From: Amyelois transitella
Lineage: Eukaryota; Arthropoda; Insecta; Lepidoptera; Pyralidae
Reading direction: 5' to 3'
Length of the DNA stretch: 64,000 bases
Assembly: GCF_032362555.1 (NCBI RefSeq)
Contig: NC_083505.1
Location: 4,455,501 to 4,519,500, forward strand
Part shown: positions 1 through 11,800 of the stretch, in pieces
How positions within the stretch are numbered: position 1 is the first letter of the stretch
Layout: every line of letters begins with the position of its first letter
Program-made: the position numbers and the translations under genes
The notes under the pieces: model-generated
Seen by the model: only the letters and a program-made list of their open reading frames with translations
Told to the model about the DNA's origin: nothing
Databases searched by the model: none

Positions 1-329
1 GGGCATGTGAGACAGTAATGTTAAAAATTGTAATGACTCTTAAGGTTTATTTAGTTCATTCAATTACTTCAAATATCAAGTATTTTTTTGTGATAATCTA
101 CGTGTCTAACCAGTAATTAATTTTTAAATCCGAAAAGTTTATACGGGTAATGTGTAACATAGAGTGTAAAACCGACATTTTATAATATTCAAAAACCTTA
201 CTATACGCAAACGCGACGCGACGGGTGCCATAGACGGCAAGTAACACAGACGGCATCGAATATTCATTACTTTTGTATTGGCAGTTAATTATAGCATGAT
301 TTGCAAACGACCGTTATGAGTGACAGTAA

Positions 330-470
330 TGTATGGTGGTGGTGCGGTGGTGCCACACAGAACACGGCATTGATATTCAGCGCGTCTGCAGGGCGGCGTC
401 GCGGGCAGCGCACGTCCTCGCCGTGCCTCTTTCTGCCTCACAAACCGCTCGGAGGTCGACGTACGACCTC
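330..470. other. GC-rich patch, possible promoter or leader exon
   Basis: A sharply GC-rich block with many CG dinucleotides sits in AT-rich surroundings. No convincing coding frame or strong splice site decides its strand. It could be a promoter/untranslated exon of FNDC3 or of a gene beyond the left edge. Evidence is composition only. Confidence 0.2.
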
Positions 471-2013
471 TACGATAGTTTATCCTAACAACTAAACAAT
501 GCTCGATATCGTTTATCACGAACCTCCCGAATTGTGACATTTTTATCAGCCATCACTTGGGCTTTGTATCACGGTTCTCTACGTTAAAGCCAATATTTTG
601 ATTTGACACGTGGTGCTTTTATGTGCCTACTGATATTGTTGTTTACTGTAAAGGTATTTATAAATATAAATAAGCAAAAAAGAAAAAAGTATTAAATATC
701 ATGTCAATACCTACCCAACACGCAGTGAATGGCGTGTGGATGGAATCATAATACTGTGTTCAGCTTGTCTTATAAAAAACCTACTGATATTTAATATTTT
801 AAGTAAGTGATCTGAAATTTCAAGGAAAAATAATTATTCAAGTAGGTAGGTGTTACTCTCCAGTAGAGTAAATTCCAAGAGTTGAAAGTAAATGGTACGG
901 AGCTTTTATTATACAAACTGCTACAGAAATTGGAATTAAATATTAATAATGAAATCCTCTGTACGAATAATAAAGTTTCTGAAGATATTGAAAACATTTC
1001 TACAATTTCAGAATTCCATTTCTACGATTCGGTTCCAGCATATATGCCTAGAGTGGTATATTTCTATTGAAAAGAGTGAAGCAGAATTGTAATAAAATGT
1101 CGTGTGATAAATTTTTGTCGCCTGGCGAGGGTATTCACCCGAAAAAACAGATGAAACGTGCCCGATTAAATTCTAGTGTTCTAGACTTAACGTGTCTAGA
1201 AAATGGAGTCTCTTACACTAGTAGTTATTTAAAGCTATTCAGTTAACATTCAGGTAGAGAGCCTTGTTTATGAGTAGATGAGTGATAAATGGTAACCTTT
1301 ACAAAAGGGGAGAGTCATAAAGTCATTAAATATTTTGATGCAATTACTTTGACAAATATGGAAGCAATGTGATGCTTACCTCCATAAGATAAATCAACTT
1401 CTTGCTTGCTCTCTCTCTTACTTATCATAGTATTAAAAAAATATTATATGATGGCGCTGCAGGGCAGGTGGCACAAGACCAATGAATCTTACATTTCAAT
1501 TTGTATGAAATAAGAACCTAACCTTCCTTATTTCTATTGTAAGTTATCATTTTGTCAATCAAACATTTGAACTTATTAGAGATATGATCACAAGTGTTTG
1601 AGCAATGTAAAAGCCATTTATATGAATTCATGCCAACAAAATTAGGCAAACAAGTGCAATTCACTTGCTGCCACCTTATTGATGTCTCGCTATTGTGTCA
1701 TGAACCCACTACGACCTGCTCAAACTCATTGGAAGACTCATGTTTTACGCGAAGGTGAAATGATTTTAGTTTCAATACACACAGAGTGTGTTAGGCGCGT
1801 CCGAGATGAGTAAATACAGGAGTATCGCCAGTATTTGGCCGCGATCCAACAATATTCATGGTTCAAGTGTAGAGCTTTAATTGTGTTTCCATAACATTAC
1901 GACGATGTTTACTGATGTTGATATTCAGATGGTAGGGGCCAGAGTTTAGACAAAATATAGTATGAAATATTAGTTATTGCGCTTTCCTTATTTCCAGAAA
2001 AACATATATATAT

Positions 2014-2120
2014 ATAGTCACGTCTACATCTCTTGCGGATTAGAAAGAGCCTTGAGCAGTCTTGAAAAGACTGAAAGGCCACGTATGCTTTATGATGGAA
2101 TTGAAATTCGAATCAACAAT
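2014..2120 (+). repeat. Dispersed repeat A, 5' part
   Basis: Starts with the family core TCACGTCTACATCTCTTGCG and continues with the hairpin-like CAGTCTTGAAAAGACTG and GGCCACGT blocks seen in the other copies. It is truncated after the 'gatggaattgaaattcga' block. It is non-coding. Confidence 0.7.
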
Positions 2121-2867
2121 AAAACTAAGAACAAATTAAGTGTAAGTTAAAAAGCTAAGCTTGGTTCCTATTGTTGTACATATATATTTTTGTAATCAAT
2201 TCAGAAGCTATAATTATCTATGGCAATCAAATGAGTTCATTAATAATTCATGAGTCCTTACAGGCTTTATGAAAATATTGAGCTGTTACCGTAAATTATG
2301 ACGCCCACAGGAACCCTATGTATGGGATTTCCTACGGATGAACTTTAATATAATATCTTGTTAAACCCGAGGATGTTTCAAATAACATATTACTGGATAA
2401 AGTAAATTAGATGTATATTTTTATATGTAGTTGACTTTGTTACGAAACATACTGATGAGGAGTATTCGTACCTGATAATGAAAATGTTGATAGACTGCCT
2501 TTAGATTTGTTAGATGTGTTTTGTTTTCGTTTTTCTTATGTCCTTCGAGATTCATAAAATAGAAGAACCATAAACGTTTACTTTAGAATTTAAAGGGTTT
2601 TTGACAAAAGGGAAAGGAAATTAAACAATCTGTTCAACATCACTATCACTACACAGTATAAAGCAAAGAAGCTTCCCGCATCTGTCCCTTTGTATGTATG
2701 TATGCTTAATATCTTTAAAACTTTACAACGGATTTTGATGCCCTAATAAACCCTATTCATATTTGTGTTTTTCTTTACCTTTATAAATAAAATACCTTAC
2801 ACCTTGTATTTTCTTCAAGAACATACACAGTTTTGCCAACCTATAGTTGGTTTCAATAAGGTTTCAA

Positions 2868-2940
2868 TAGGCGGACCTAGGGCCCCGAAACACCTCTGTG
2901 GAGGGTGAAACCGGGAACACGCAGAGATGAAAGAGTTAGT
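2868..2940 (-). repeat. Dispersed repeat B, copy 1
   Basis: Read on the minus strand it runs from CTCTTTCATCTCTGCGTG through CCCTCCACAGAGGTGTTTCG to GGGCCC/GGTCCGCC. The same block occurs at 15510-15600 and 16771-16860 on the plus strand. It is non-coding and of unknown class. Confidence 0.6.
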
Positions 2941-3090
2941 TTCAATAAGAAAAAGTAAAATAATATGTAATGTGTCATATTGTAACCGCGTGGGCGCCGC
3001 CCCCGCTGTCGTGGGCGGGCGGCGCCTGTTTTAGCTTCCAGGGCGATCGCTGGCTCTCTGATGTTACCAATTAAGAAGGCATACATACAT

Positions 3091-3148
3091 ATGGTCACGT
3101 CTATGTCCCTTGCGGGGGAGATAGAGCCATCAGTCTTGAAAAGACTGA
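3091..3148 (+). repeat. Dispersed repeat A, short fragment
   Basis: Contains TCACGTCTATGTCCCTTGCG and the CAGTCTTGAAAAGACTG block only. The remainder of the family consensus is missing. Confidence 0.6.
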
Positions 3149-5977
3149 ATGTATGTTATATGTAAACTAATAAACACAACTAACAAAATTTCTCCGTACT
3201 GTCTTCTTATTTAGTGCTCCAAAAATTAACATTTTGCAAAACAAACGCATAGCGATGCTAAAAAACTATTCTATAGAAAAAGTTATTATTTGATAATTTT
3301 GTGTTAATATTTATATTTATTAATCTGTTTAATCAATGACTCTAATAAGGTGGATTCCTTTCTAGTACTTAGTTCAAGTTCAGTTTTTATTTGTTTCGTA
3401 ACCTCACGCCCTTCTCTCAAGAACACGTGCAAAGACAAAATCATAAAATTGTATCTCAAGAGGTTCGGTAGCGGCCGCCATCGATACAAGATGCGAGTTC
3501 CTGCTACTGACTCATTAGGTATGGTAATGGATTCTCAGAACACAAACGAGACGATCGCCTTTTCCTTTTGTACATTTTTATACATCGGGACAGACGATAG
3601 GCAGAACTTTCAAGAAAAATTGTGTATAAACGTGCCTATTTTTTATTAAGTGGTTGTGAATGTTGTTTCTAAGGAAAGGGAGTAAGGCAGAATACAAAAC
3701 GAAGTAGGTAAGTTAGTTCCATACATAATTAGATAGGCATTTAATATTACAATAGGACAAATTTGGCAAAATCCATTTCTTTGTAAATTTATATTAAATA
3801 TACATAATCTGATGTCTTTATTAGTGTTCCGACGAAACTCGAAGGTATTGGTAAGTAATAATCTATATAACACCTCGATACAAAATTTTGTGACAATTAT
3901 TATTTCGTTTGAGGGCTTAGGACTTATGACGATTTAGGTTGACTAAATAAAAAAAAATGTTTGTTTAGTGTGTGTTGGGCAAAGCTGGGTTTTATCACAT
4001 AATTGCCGGATCGATGGCGGACGTGAGCGCACGTGCGTCAGCGGCCAGATTATGGTTCGTTTCAATTGCCAATCGCCGATAGGAAAATAATAAAAACGTA
4101 GGTATTCGTTAAATTGGATATGACCTAACGTGAAATCAATAGGACCATAGAATATGTTTTACTGACAAGTTTAGACTTTGCGGGCTGCCGACGTCAAAAC
4201 ATTCGTAATCGCCTTTGAAAGAAGTCTTAACAATAGCATTCATAAGCTCTTTAGGTATGTATACCTCCTATAATAAAGCTCTCCCGTTCCGAACTCAACC
4301 TTCCTGGAGCTTTGCGATGTTTTGTCCACCCACGCAAAATTCAACAGAAAAGTGATTGAAACTTTTTCTACTCGATTTAATTTTATTGAAATGTTTCCTT
4401 TAAATAACTTTGAACAGGATGACAGATATCAGGAATTTTATACAGTTACTTAAAAGCGTACCTACGCAGTAAAATATAAAACAACTAAGTATTGTGTGGG
4501 GGCACGGGAGAGCCCCGCCGAAACGATTTTCTCTCTTTGCGTAAGCTATAAGGATCTTACGAAAATATAATATAATATCACACAGTAATTAAAGTAATTA
4601 AAGTACACAGAAAACAACGTAAACACGAACGCTACTTTCACGCGTGTGTTTTGATAATCGTAAATTCTGAAAACAAAATACGCATTAATGACTTATTTAT
4701 CGTCTCGTAATTAAAAGATCCTGTTGACCGGTGGACACCCGTCAATAGTGGCCATGAACCGATCCATCTGCCGACCCTATTTACATAAGAACGCGAGTAG
4801 GATCCGGCGGTAAGATGCCGCGCAGGCGCACCTCCACGATTATCCAATTCAGCTCGATCGAGAGCGATGAGTGATTGTCTTGCTCGAATCAACTACAATG
4901 TGCGTCGAATGTTTTCAATTTGTAACGCGAGGATATTCTAGTAGGTATACTTAAGATTTTTTTAACGAGATCCTACGGCAATTGATAGTGGGTTACGTAC
5001 GCTTGGTTTCAGTATTATGATCTAGAATCGTCTAGGTATAATCCATTTTTAAGGTTTGATAGGTACACATGTGCGGTTATATTTTTTACAAACTTTAAAC
5101 TCATCAGCAATTTATCCTGAAATCATGTTACTCTGATTTTTTTTTTGTAGATTTAAAGGACAAAAGCGCGTTTAACTTTGAACATCATTATATTTAGAGA
5201 ACAACAGTATCCCACCTTGGTATTCATGAAAGGACTCATTCTGTCATGGTTGAGTCATGATAATACAATTACTCATGTTTGTCCCATTTATAACTAAGTA
5301 AGAAGTTACATTCACAACTGACTTATTCATTTGTAACTAAAATAAACAGTTCATTGACGGTATATCCTTTTAATTATTTTTGTATTTTAAATTTATTACA
5401 AAACCTCAATGAAATATCTAAGATAGGTTAAGCTTATTGTATCAATAAAATACAAAGTAGAATGTACTCGTTTAGTAAGTATATACAAAACATAAGTACC
5501 TACTTACTATCATTTTATATGTAAGACAGAATTTCTCTAATAAAAATGTCCATAATAAATAACTAGGTATTCACTTGGGTTAAAGCTGTCATTTGGATTT
5601 TGCAATAGTTTGTCATCGAAAAAGGAATTCCCCATAAAGAATTCATAGCGGATGTAGTTGATTTAAGCACGATAACTATTTGTTTGTACTTTTGTGTCTT
5701 ATCATATTTTGCAGCGATATCGGCTGTGTTCTTTTATGGCCGTAGAGATAGGTGCGAACGCTTCCGTTCTGACTCATTACGTGATTTGATAAATCTAAGT
5801 TTAATTATACCTAAGCAGTGAAATATTGTGGTCATGTTACCGTGTTAGTAAACATTGTAAATTTAACGGCTCTTTATCTGTTGTGTTGTCAATTCATTTA
5901 CGAACACACGTGAGATTCTAAATTTACGCGTTCGCAAATGTGTCTTGATATTTTCTAAGGTTTATGATACATAAAAA

Positions 5978-6174
5978 TAGTCACGTCTTTATCCCTTACG
6001 GGGTAGACAGAGCTCACAATCTCGTAAAGACTGGAAGGCCACGTTCAAGTGTATGGCTTAAGAAAGAATTGAGATTGAGATAGTGACAGGTTAGCCTTTC
6101 CTTTAGTCGCCTATTAAGACGATCCACGGGAAATATATAGTGGTTCTTTTCTAAAGTGCCGGAAACTACACGGC
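5978..6174 (+). repeat. Dispersed repeat A, near full length with internal deletion
   Basis: Begins TAGTCACGTCTTTATCCC and ends at the family 3' terminus GTGCCGGAAACTACACGGC. The middle 'agaagaatcccaagt' portion is deleted. Orientation is plus. Confidence 0.7.
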
Positions 6175-8838
6175 TAATATTAGTTATGATGATAATATAT
6201 ATTTTATTTGTATAAAATAATATTATTATAAATTAATATACCTTAAAATTATTTACTTAGGTATTAAGCTTGCCATCATCAGAGATTACAAGTTCCATTC
6301 TTTTCAACTTATTTGTGCTCGCTTGGTATAAGTACTTATTTCAAGTTTACCGAGTAAGTGTTATGAGTACTTACTTACCTTAACTTAGTAATAAGATAGT
6401 GTTAAAATATTCGCAATTCATTAGAAAATCAACACCGACACTTTCGATCCGGATATTCAATTATTCAGCAATTCATATTCGGTTACAGTCAGTTCAGACA
6501 TTGCATTGCAGACTTGCAGTGTTTTAGTTTCGCGGAAATCGGAGTCAAATAGGCATTCTATATAAGAATTTCCTTGCGGGATTCCCCTTGATATCTGAAC
6601 TAGTAAGAAGGCATTTGGGACGAGGTCAGCGACGATAAGAAATTAGAGACCTCCATTTAGTAAACCAACGATACAATGAGGAGTCAATATAATTTTCTGA
6701 AATAATTATTAACTCAAATACTAAAATTTAAATTCGTTTCGTGTAAATTCGTAAAAATGCTCGCGAAGTAGGTACGTTGTTTGTTTTTTTTTTGTTTGTA
6801 AATTATCTTTATTGGATAGAAATTTAAACCGTTATAAGAAAAAGTACTTAATAATAATAAATAGTAATTTGTATGAGTAATCTACTTTTTATCATCATAG
6901 CGGCGTGTTTGTCCTGGATGTACCTGTGACTTTGTCTATGACCAAGATTTTCTCATCAAAGGTACCTCTAATATATAGGAAATACTTTTCGAACTTATAA
7001 ACATAAAGAGAAAAAGTTGGTGTTTTTGTTTGTAACGGCTGAACTCTATAGGTAATAGATATATTTAATACTAACTATATATAGAGTCGTCGGGAGTGAC
7101 AGTTCTTTTTATTTCTCTCTACAAATCTTTCTAGTAATAAATGCAATAAAGAACTGGTAAAGATTTACATTTATTAAAAGCCCTATGAATCGAAAACTCT
7201 CCCACATTTGGTTAATTACCACCGCCACTAGAACGGCCATCAAAGCGTTGCCTTTGAATTTCAAACTATTCGACTTATGCAGGAAACTAACCATAATTTC
7301 CTGTCTTTGCAAAACTGATATTTTTTTACCACGTGCTGCTTTTGTAAAGCAGTTGAATTTGATTGTTTTTACCTCCTGTCCGCGATGAAATTGTTATTTT
7401 TAAATAAGTATTAGCAATTTGGTTGGTTTGAAAATTCTTAAAGAAAATCACCTCACAAAAAGCGCGTCAGGAATGGCTGATCTTTTTGAATTGCTCAGTC
7501 TGTTATAAAGTGTCAATAATTACGAGAATACGCCAAGAACTTAAGGTTTCACATCAAACACTAGGTATTTTAGTATCCTGCTATAAAGAGCTAGAGTGGC
7601 TGACACAGATTGCGGAGCAGCCACGCAGAACTAACTCGTGAGGCGCAGTGACGGCGTTCATTTACAACGCAAATAATGATCACGACGCGTTGCGGATGCG
7701 ATGTGGCCATGCCGATACCTAGAACTTGCATACGTTTTTGACTTTTTATGTGAAGTTGACGACCCGCAATAATTCTTTTGCTTGTTTAAAAATCTGTTTT
7801 TTTTTTTTGCTGCGGAAGCTGCTCCACTTGCTTCACTATCACTTTCCATTTCCATGTAAAGTAATTTAGATCTTGTCAAACTTTAAAGGACCAAATTACT
7901 GATGCCTTAAAAATAGCACCCGTAATCGTTAAAAATGTATGAAAAGGGTAATGAGTGTGGAGGTAGCAAGAGAGTTCTGTAGGAAACGTAGCAAGCAAAT
8001 CCATAGTTTCTTCTTATTCTTGTGAGAAACTGTATAGCATAAATTGAACATATAAGACAACGTAATGCTATGGGTCATTTAGCTGGTGGAACCTAACCCT
8101 ATTCTTATCCTTCCTCCAAAGCTAGGCTTGAGCAAGACTCGCGCTAGTGCGAGCTTTGACAGTTGACATCATAAAGTTGGTTTTTCATCATCCTCATTTA
8201 TTAGCTTCAAAGTTCCAATAAAGATAGCGATTTAATCAAAACACTATTGACTGATTTCACTTAATTTGTGTAAAGAAGATGACATGTTTGTCCGATTTCT
8301 AGCCTTGGGTCAATACTAAAAAAGCGGAAATCACTTTAAGGTTGGTAATGGATTTTTATTAAATTGCTATGAATATTGTGTAAGCTGACATACCTATAAA
8401 TAATAATTCGATGTAGATATGTTTGCCCAGCTTGATATTGCACCGTGTTTTCATTTATGGAATTAATTGGCATGCATTGACGTCATCACAGATATAGAAC
8501 TACAAAAGACCTGACAAATATTTATTTATGGCTACGGTGCAGAATTTTTTTACTCGGGTAAATGCCAATATTAAGTTTTGTCCAATAACGCAAACAGAGA
8601 AAAATAAGTTTGTTAATGCAATATAACATAACATATAATCACGCTAATAACTCATTCCGTCTCTTGAGTTTTCATAATATCAAATAATAGATGATCGACT
8701 GTGATACACCTTCTATCTACAAGGCTTAGAACAGAATCAAATATTAACAATTAAATCTGTTTGTTACAGAGTAACCCTCGTGGCGTGTAGCGCAGCGCAT
8801 GCGGCGCGACCCGCGTGCCATGCGCTGCTAAAGGCGCG

Positions 8839-11800
8839 ATGGTTGGCGTGGGCGTGGCGGAGGGCGGCCCGGGCAGCGGAGGCCCGGCCGACGGCTACTA
8901 CGGCGAGTACTACCCTCCGGAGCCCTATTACGTGCCGCAGGAGATGTGCCCGCATCCACAGCAGCACCCACAACACCCCCATATGTGCACTGTGCACGCA
9001 GAGTATGGTGAGTGGAATAAATGTCGACTTTAATGTGTTTCAAGATTAAATTATAAAGGTATTTCTGTAGACATATCATGATCAGAATTTAAAGAGTGGA
9101 ATCCTATAAAAGTAGAAGATAGTGGAAGTGAAGGAAAAGCGATTAATTCATTTATGTATGTTTTATTATGTAGGGAACCCATTTATGTATCAGACAGTCG
9201 AGAACAATCGCAACAATAGACGTTCTGTCTGAATTTCTGAAAATGTGCAGACTATGTTAGGTGTGTATTTGCATTTGAAAATGCGAGTTTTAAGTAGAAT
9301 CGGGTCCAAGTGAACTGTGATGTTCACAAATTCACAAAAATCACAACCAGTATATTTTTTGTTTTAAATAAGTTATACTATCTAAGGTGGGTAAAGGTAT
9401 TTATAAATGCAATGAAAATAAGTTAAATTGCTAATGTAATTATGTAAGATAACTTTCGCATTTTATGAGCTGTAAACTATTTAAAGCGTTCTTGCATTCA
9501 TGACGTATTTACGACATCTAATAAATGTTAAGCGGAATATCATGAGAATGTTTTATTTTATGATTTATGGGAACTATTTTAGTTTTAAATGCCAGTTATA
9601 ATATTATGTACCATTTATTTTTAAGTAAAGAACAACTAAACATGATTTAAAACATTCGGTTCGGTATAGCAGGTTACCTTTGTACGACAGGCATTCAAGT
9701 AGTTAAGTAAATAAAATAAAGAATTAAGCATTCAAGAATGCTAGATAATCGGCTTCGTCAAGCCTGAGGTTAGGGCAACAAACTCAAATCCATTGCACTG
9801 TAAAATAAAAATACAATAACAAAAGATTTCAGAAGAATTTTCTCATTGAAATATAATCATACTAATTTAGTGTTAGACAAGCAACACAACAAAAAAGGAG
9901 ATCAACAAACCGCATTCATTAAGAATCGTGTCAGAGGTAACGAAATGCGCCGAGAAAACCCTTTTACTCGGAGTGGAAACAAAGACTTCAAGGCCCTCGT
10001 GGGATTCCGAGCGGTTGCGCAAGTCTGCGGTTGTAGGTGCTGGTGCTGGGACCTCGGATGAAGGAAAATGGATATTATAATTACGTCTATATCTCTTGAG
10101 GGGTAGACTGAGCTAACTGTCTTGATAACACTGAAAGACCACTTTCAGCTGTACCTACATTATATGGCTTAATGATGGAATTGAGATTCAAATAATGACA
10201 GATTGTTAGCCAATTGCCTTAAAGAAAAATCCCAAGTGTATTAATTAGCCTATCCCTTTGTCGCCTTTTACGACTTCCGTGGGAAAGAGATAGAGTGGTC
10301 CTATACCAAAGTGCCGGGAACCACACGGCCATAAGAATTTAGGGTTTTTTAGAATTCATTAGAAGTTGATATTGTAACCCTACCTACCTATAGATAGGTG
10401 TAATATAGCCTTCGGTTGTAGGCGCTGCTGCTGGACCGTCGGATAGAAGAAAAAGAAACGCGCAGGAATGTGACAAAGAGAAATAACCTAAATATGATGT
10501 GTAGAATTAATGAGAAGTTTATATTGCAACTACAGCCTATACATACTCTTATAATCATATACGTATGAATGATGTTAGTTAGGTAAATTCCTGACTCATT
10601 GCTTTTATTTCCATGTTGCCTGTAATTTTATTTCATTTAAAATAACGGAACGCACTTTGCTTGTTACATGTTCTTATGATTGCCTAAAATTCCATGTAAC
10701 TTCTCTGGAGTTATTATTAAGTACTTAGATAGATACTAAGTAAGGCTACATGCCATAACTGTGAAGTTAATCGCGATCAGTCTTAGTTTTTTATTTATTT
10801 ACTGTAGAGGCCTCTTAAACATGGCGCATGTTTCCGCTGTCAGTGTACCCTGGATGATCCACAAAAAGCGATTTCTACGAATGCACAAAACACGTTCATT
10901 CATAACCACAGGCTTACGGGCCGGAACCGGCAGCATAAATTATTTTCAAAACAGATATGATACTTCATGTAATTTCGTATCACTACCATATAACCAGTGA
11001 GGTGCAAAGAATCTTCATACCGCCTCCTATTATTCAACATTACCCTCTTTGTTGACAGCTAGAAAAAGATAATTACGAGACGATTGATTATCTGAACTGA
11101 GACTGAATTTTCATGAAATTTTGGAAATTACAAGGTAGTCAGTCTATGTATTAATAATAAGAAGGCAGAATAACGTAAAAGGATGTCCTGTATACCAAAA
11201 GTCCTCATCAAAGTCAAAGAAATATTATGGCTTAAACAGGGAAAAATGCAAGAGGTAAACAAAGTAGAAACAATAAATAAGACGTTAATTCTGTTCTTTA
11301 GTTGTTTTGATCCGTTGATGTCAAAATAAAGCAAGAGTCAGCCGCCCGTGACGCGCTCGCCGCCGCGACAAGGCCGCCATCATCTCCATAGAAAACCATG
11401 CATGCAGCTTTTTACGATGTTATTGAGTCGTTCGGGGTCACTGACGTTGAGGAAATTGAGTTTCAACAGCATGTCATCATATAGAATATACAGTACCTTA
11501 GTTCCTCTTTAAAAGTCACACTTGTCAGTAAATACTTAACTTTCCCACTTCTGGATCGTGTTTATAATCTCACCCCGATCCTGGATGAGATTAATATTTA
11601 CCTACATATAGATTATTTCTGTATTTTTTATAAATAAATACTTAAATGTAAGATTGGGAAAGATGATTCAGTCATATGGAATAGGGTAACCTGTACCTAC
11701 TATGATATCTAATAAAGTAGTATCTGGTCAGACACAATGGTAAGACACAATAATACAACTGTTTTAGTACTAACTCTGCTTTTGCCAAGTTGTATGTATA

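Larger units (their letters stand above)
1..8838. other. 5' flank of FNDC3, no supported gene
   Basis: This stretch is AT-rich with frequent stops in all frames. It contains fragments of dispersed repeats (listed separately) and one GC-rich patch near 330-470. Two short minus-strand reading frames (4638-4892 and 7658-7879) show no recognisable domain. It probably holds untranslated leader exon(s) and the main promoter of the FNDC3 gene, because the first coding exon is preceded by a clear splice acceptor (tttgttacag ending at 8770), but I cannot place the leader. Confidence 0.5.

Noticed and set aside
4638..4892. Minus-strand 84-codon frame
   Set aside because: No recognisable domain, no neighbouring exon and no codon pattern distinguishing it from chance.
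7658..7879. Minus-strand 73-codon Ser/Lys-rich frame, possibly a transposase remnant
   Set aside because: I could not match it to a transposase motif and no terminal inverted repeats are evident.
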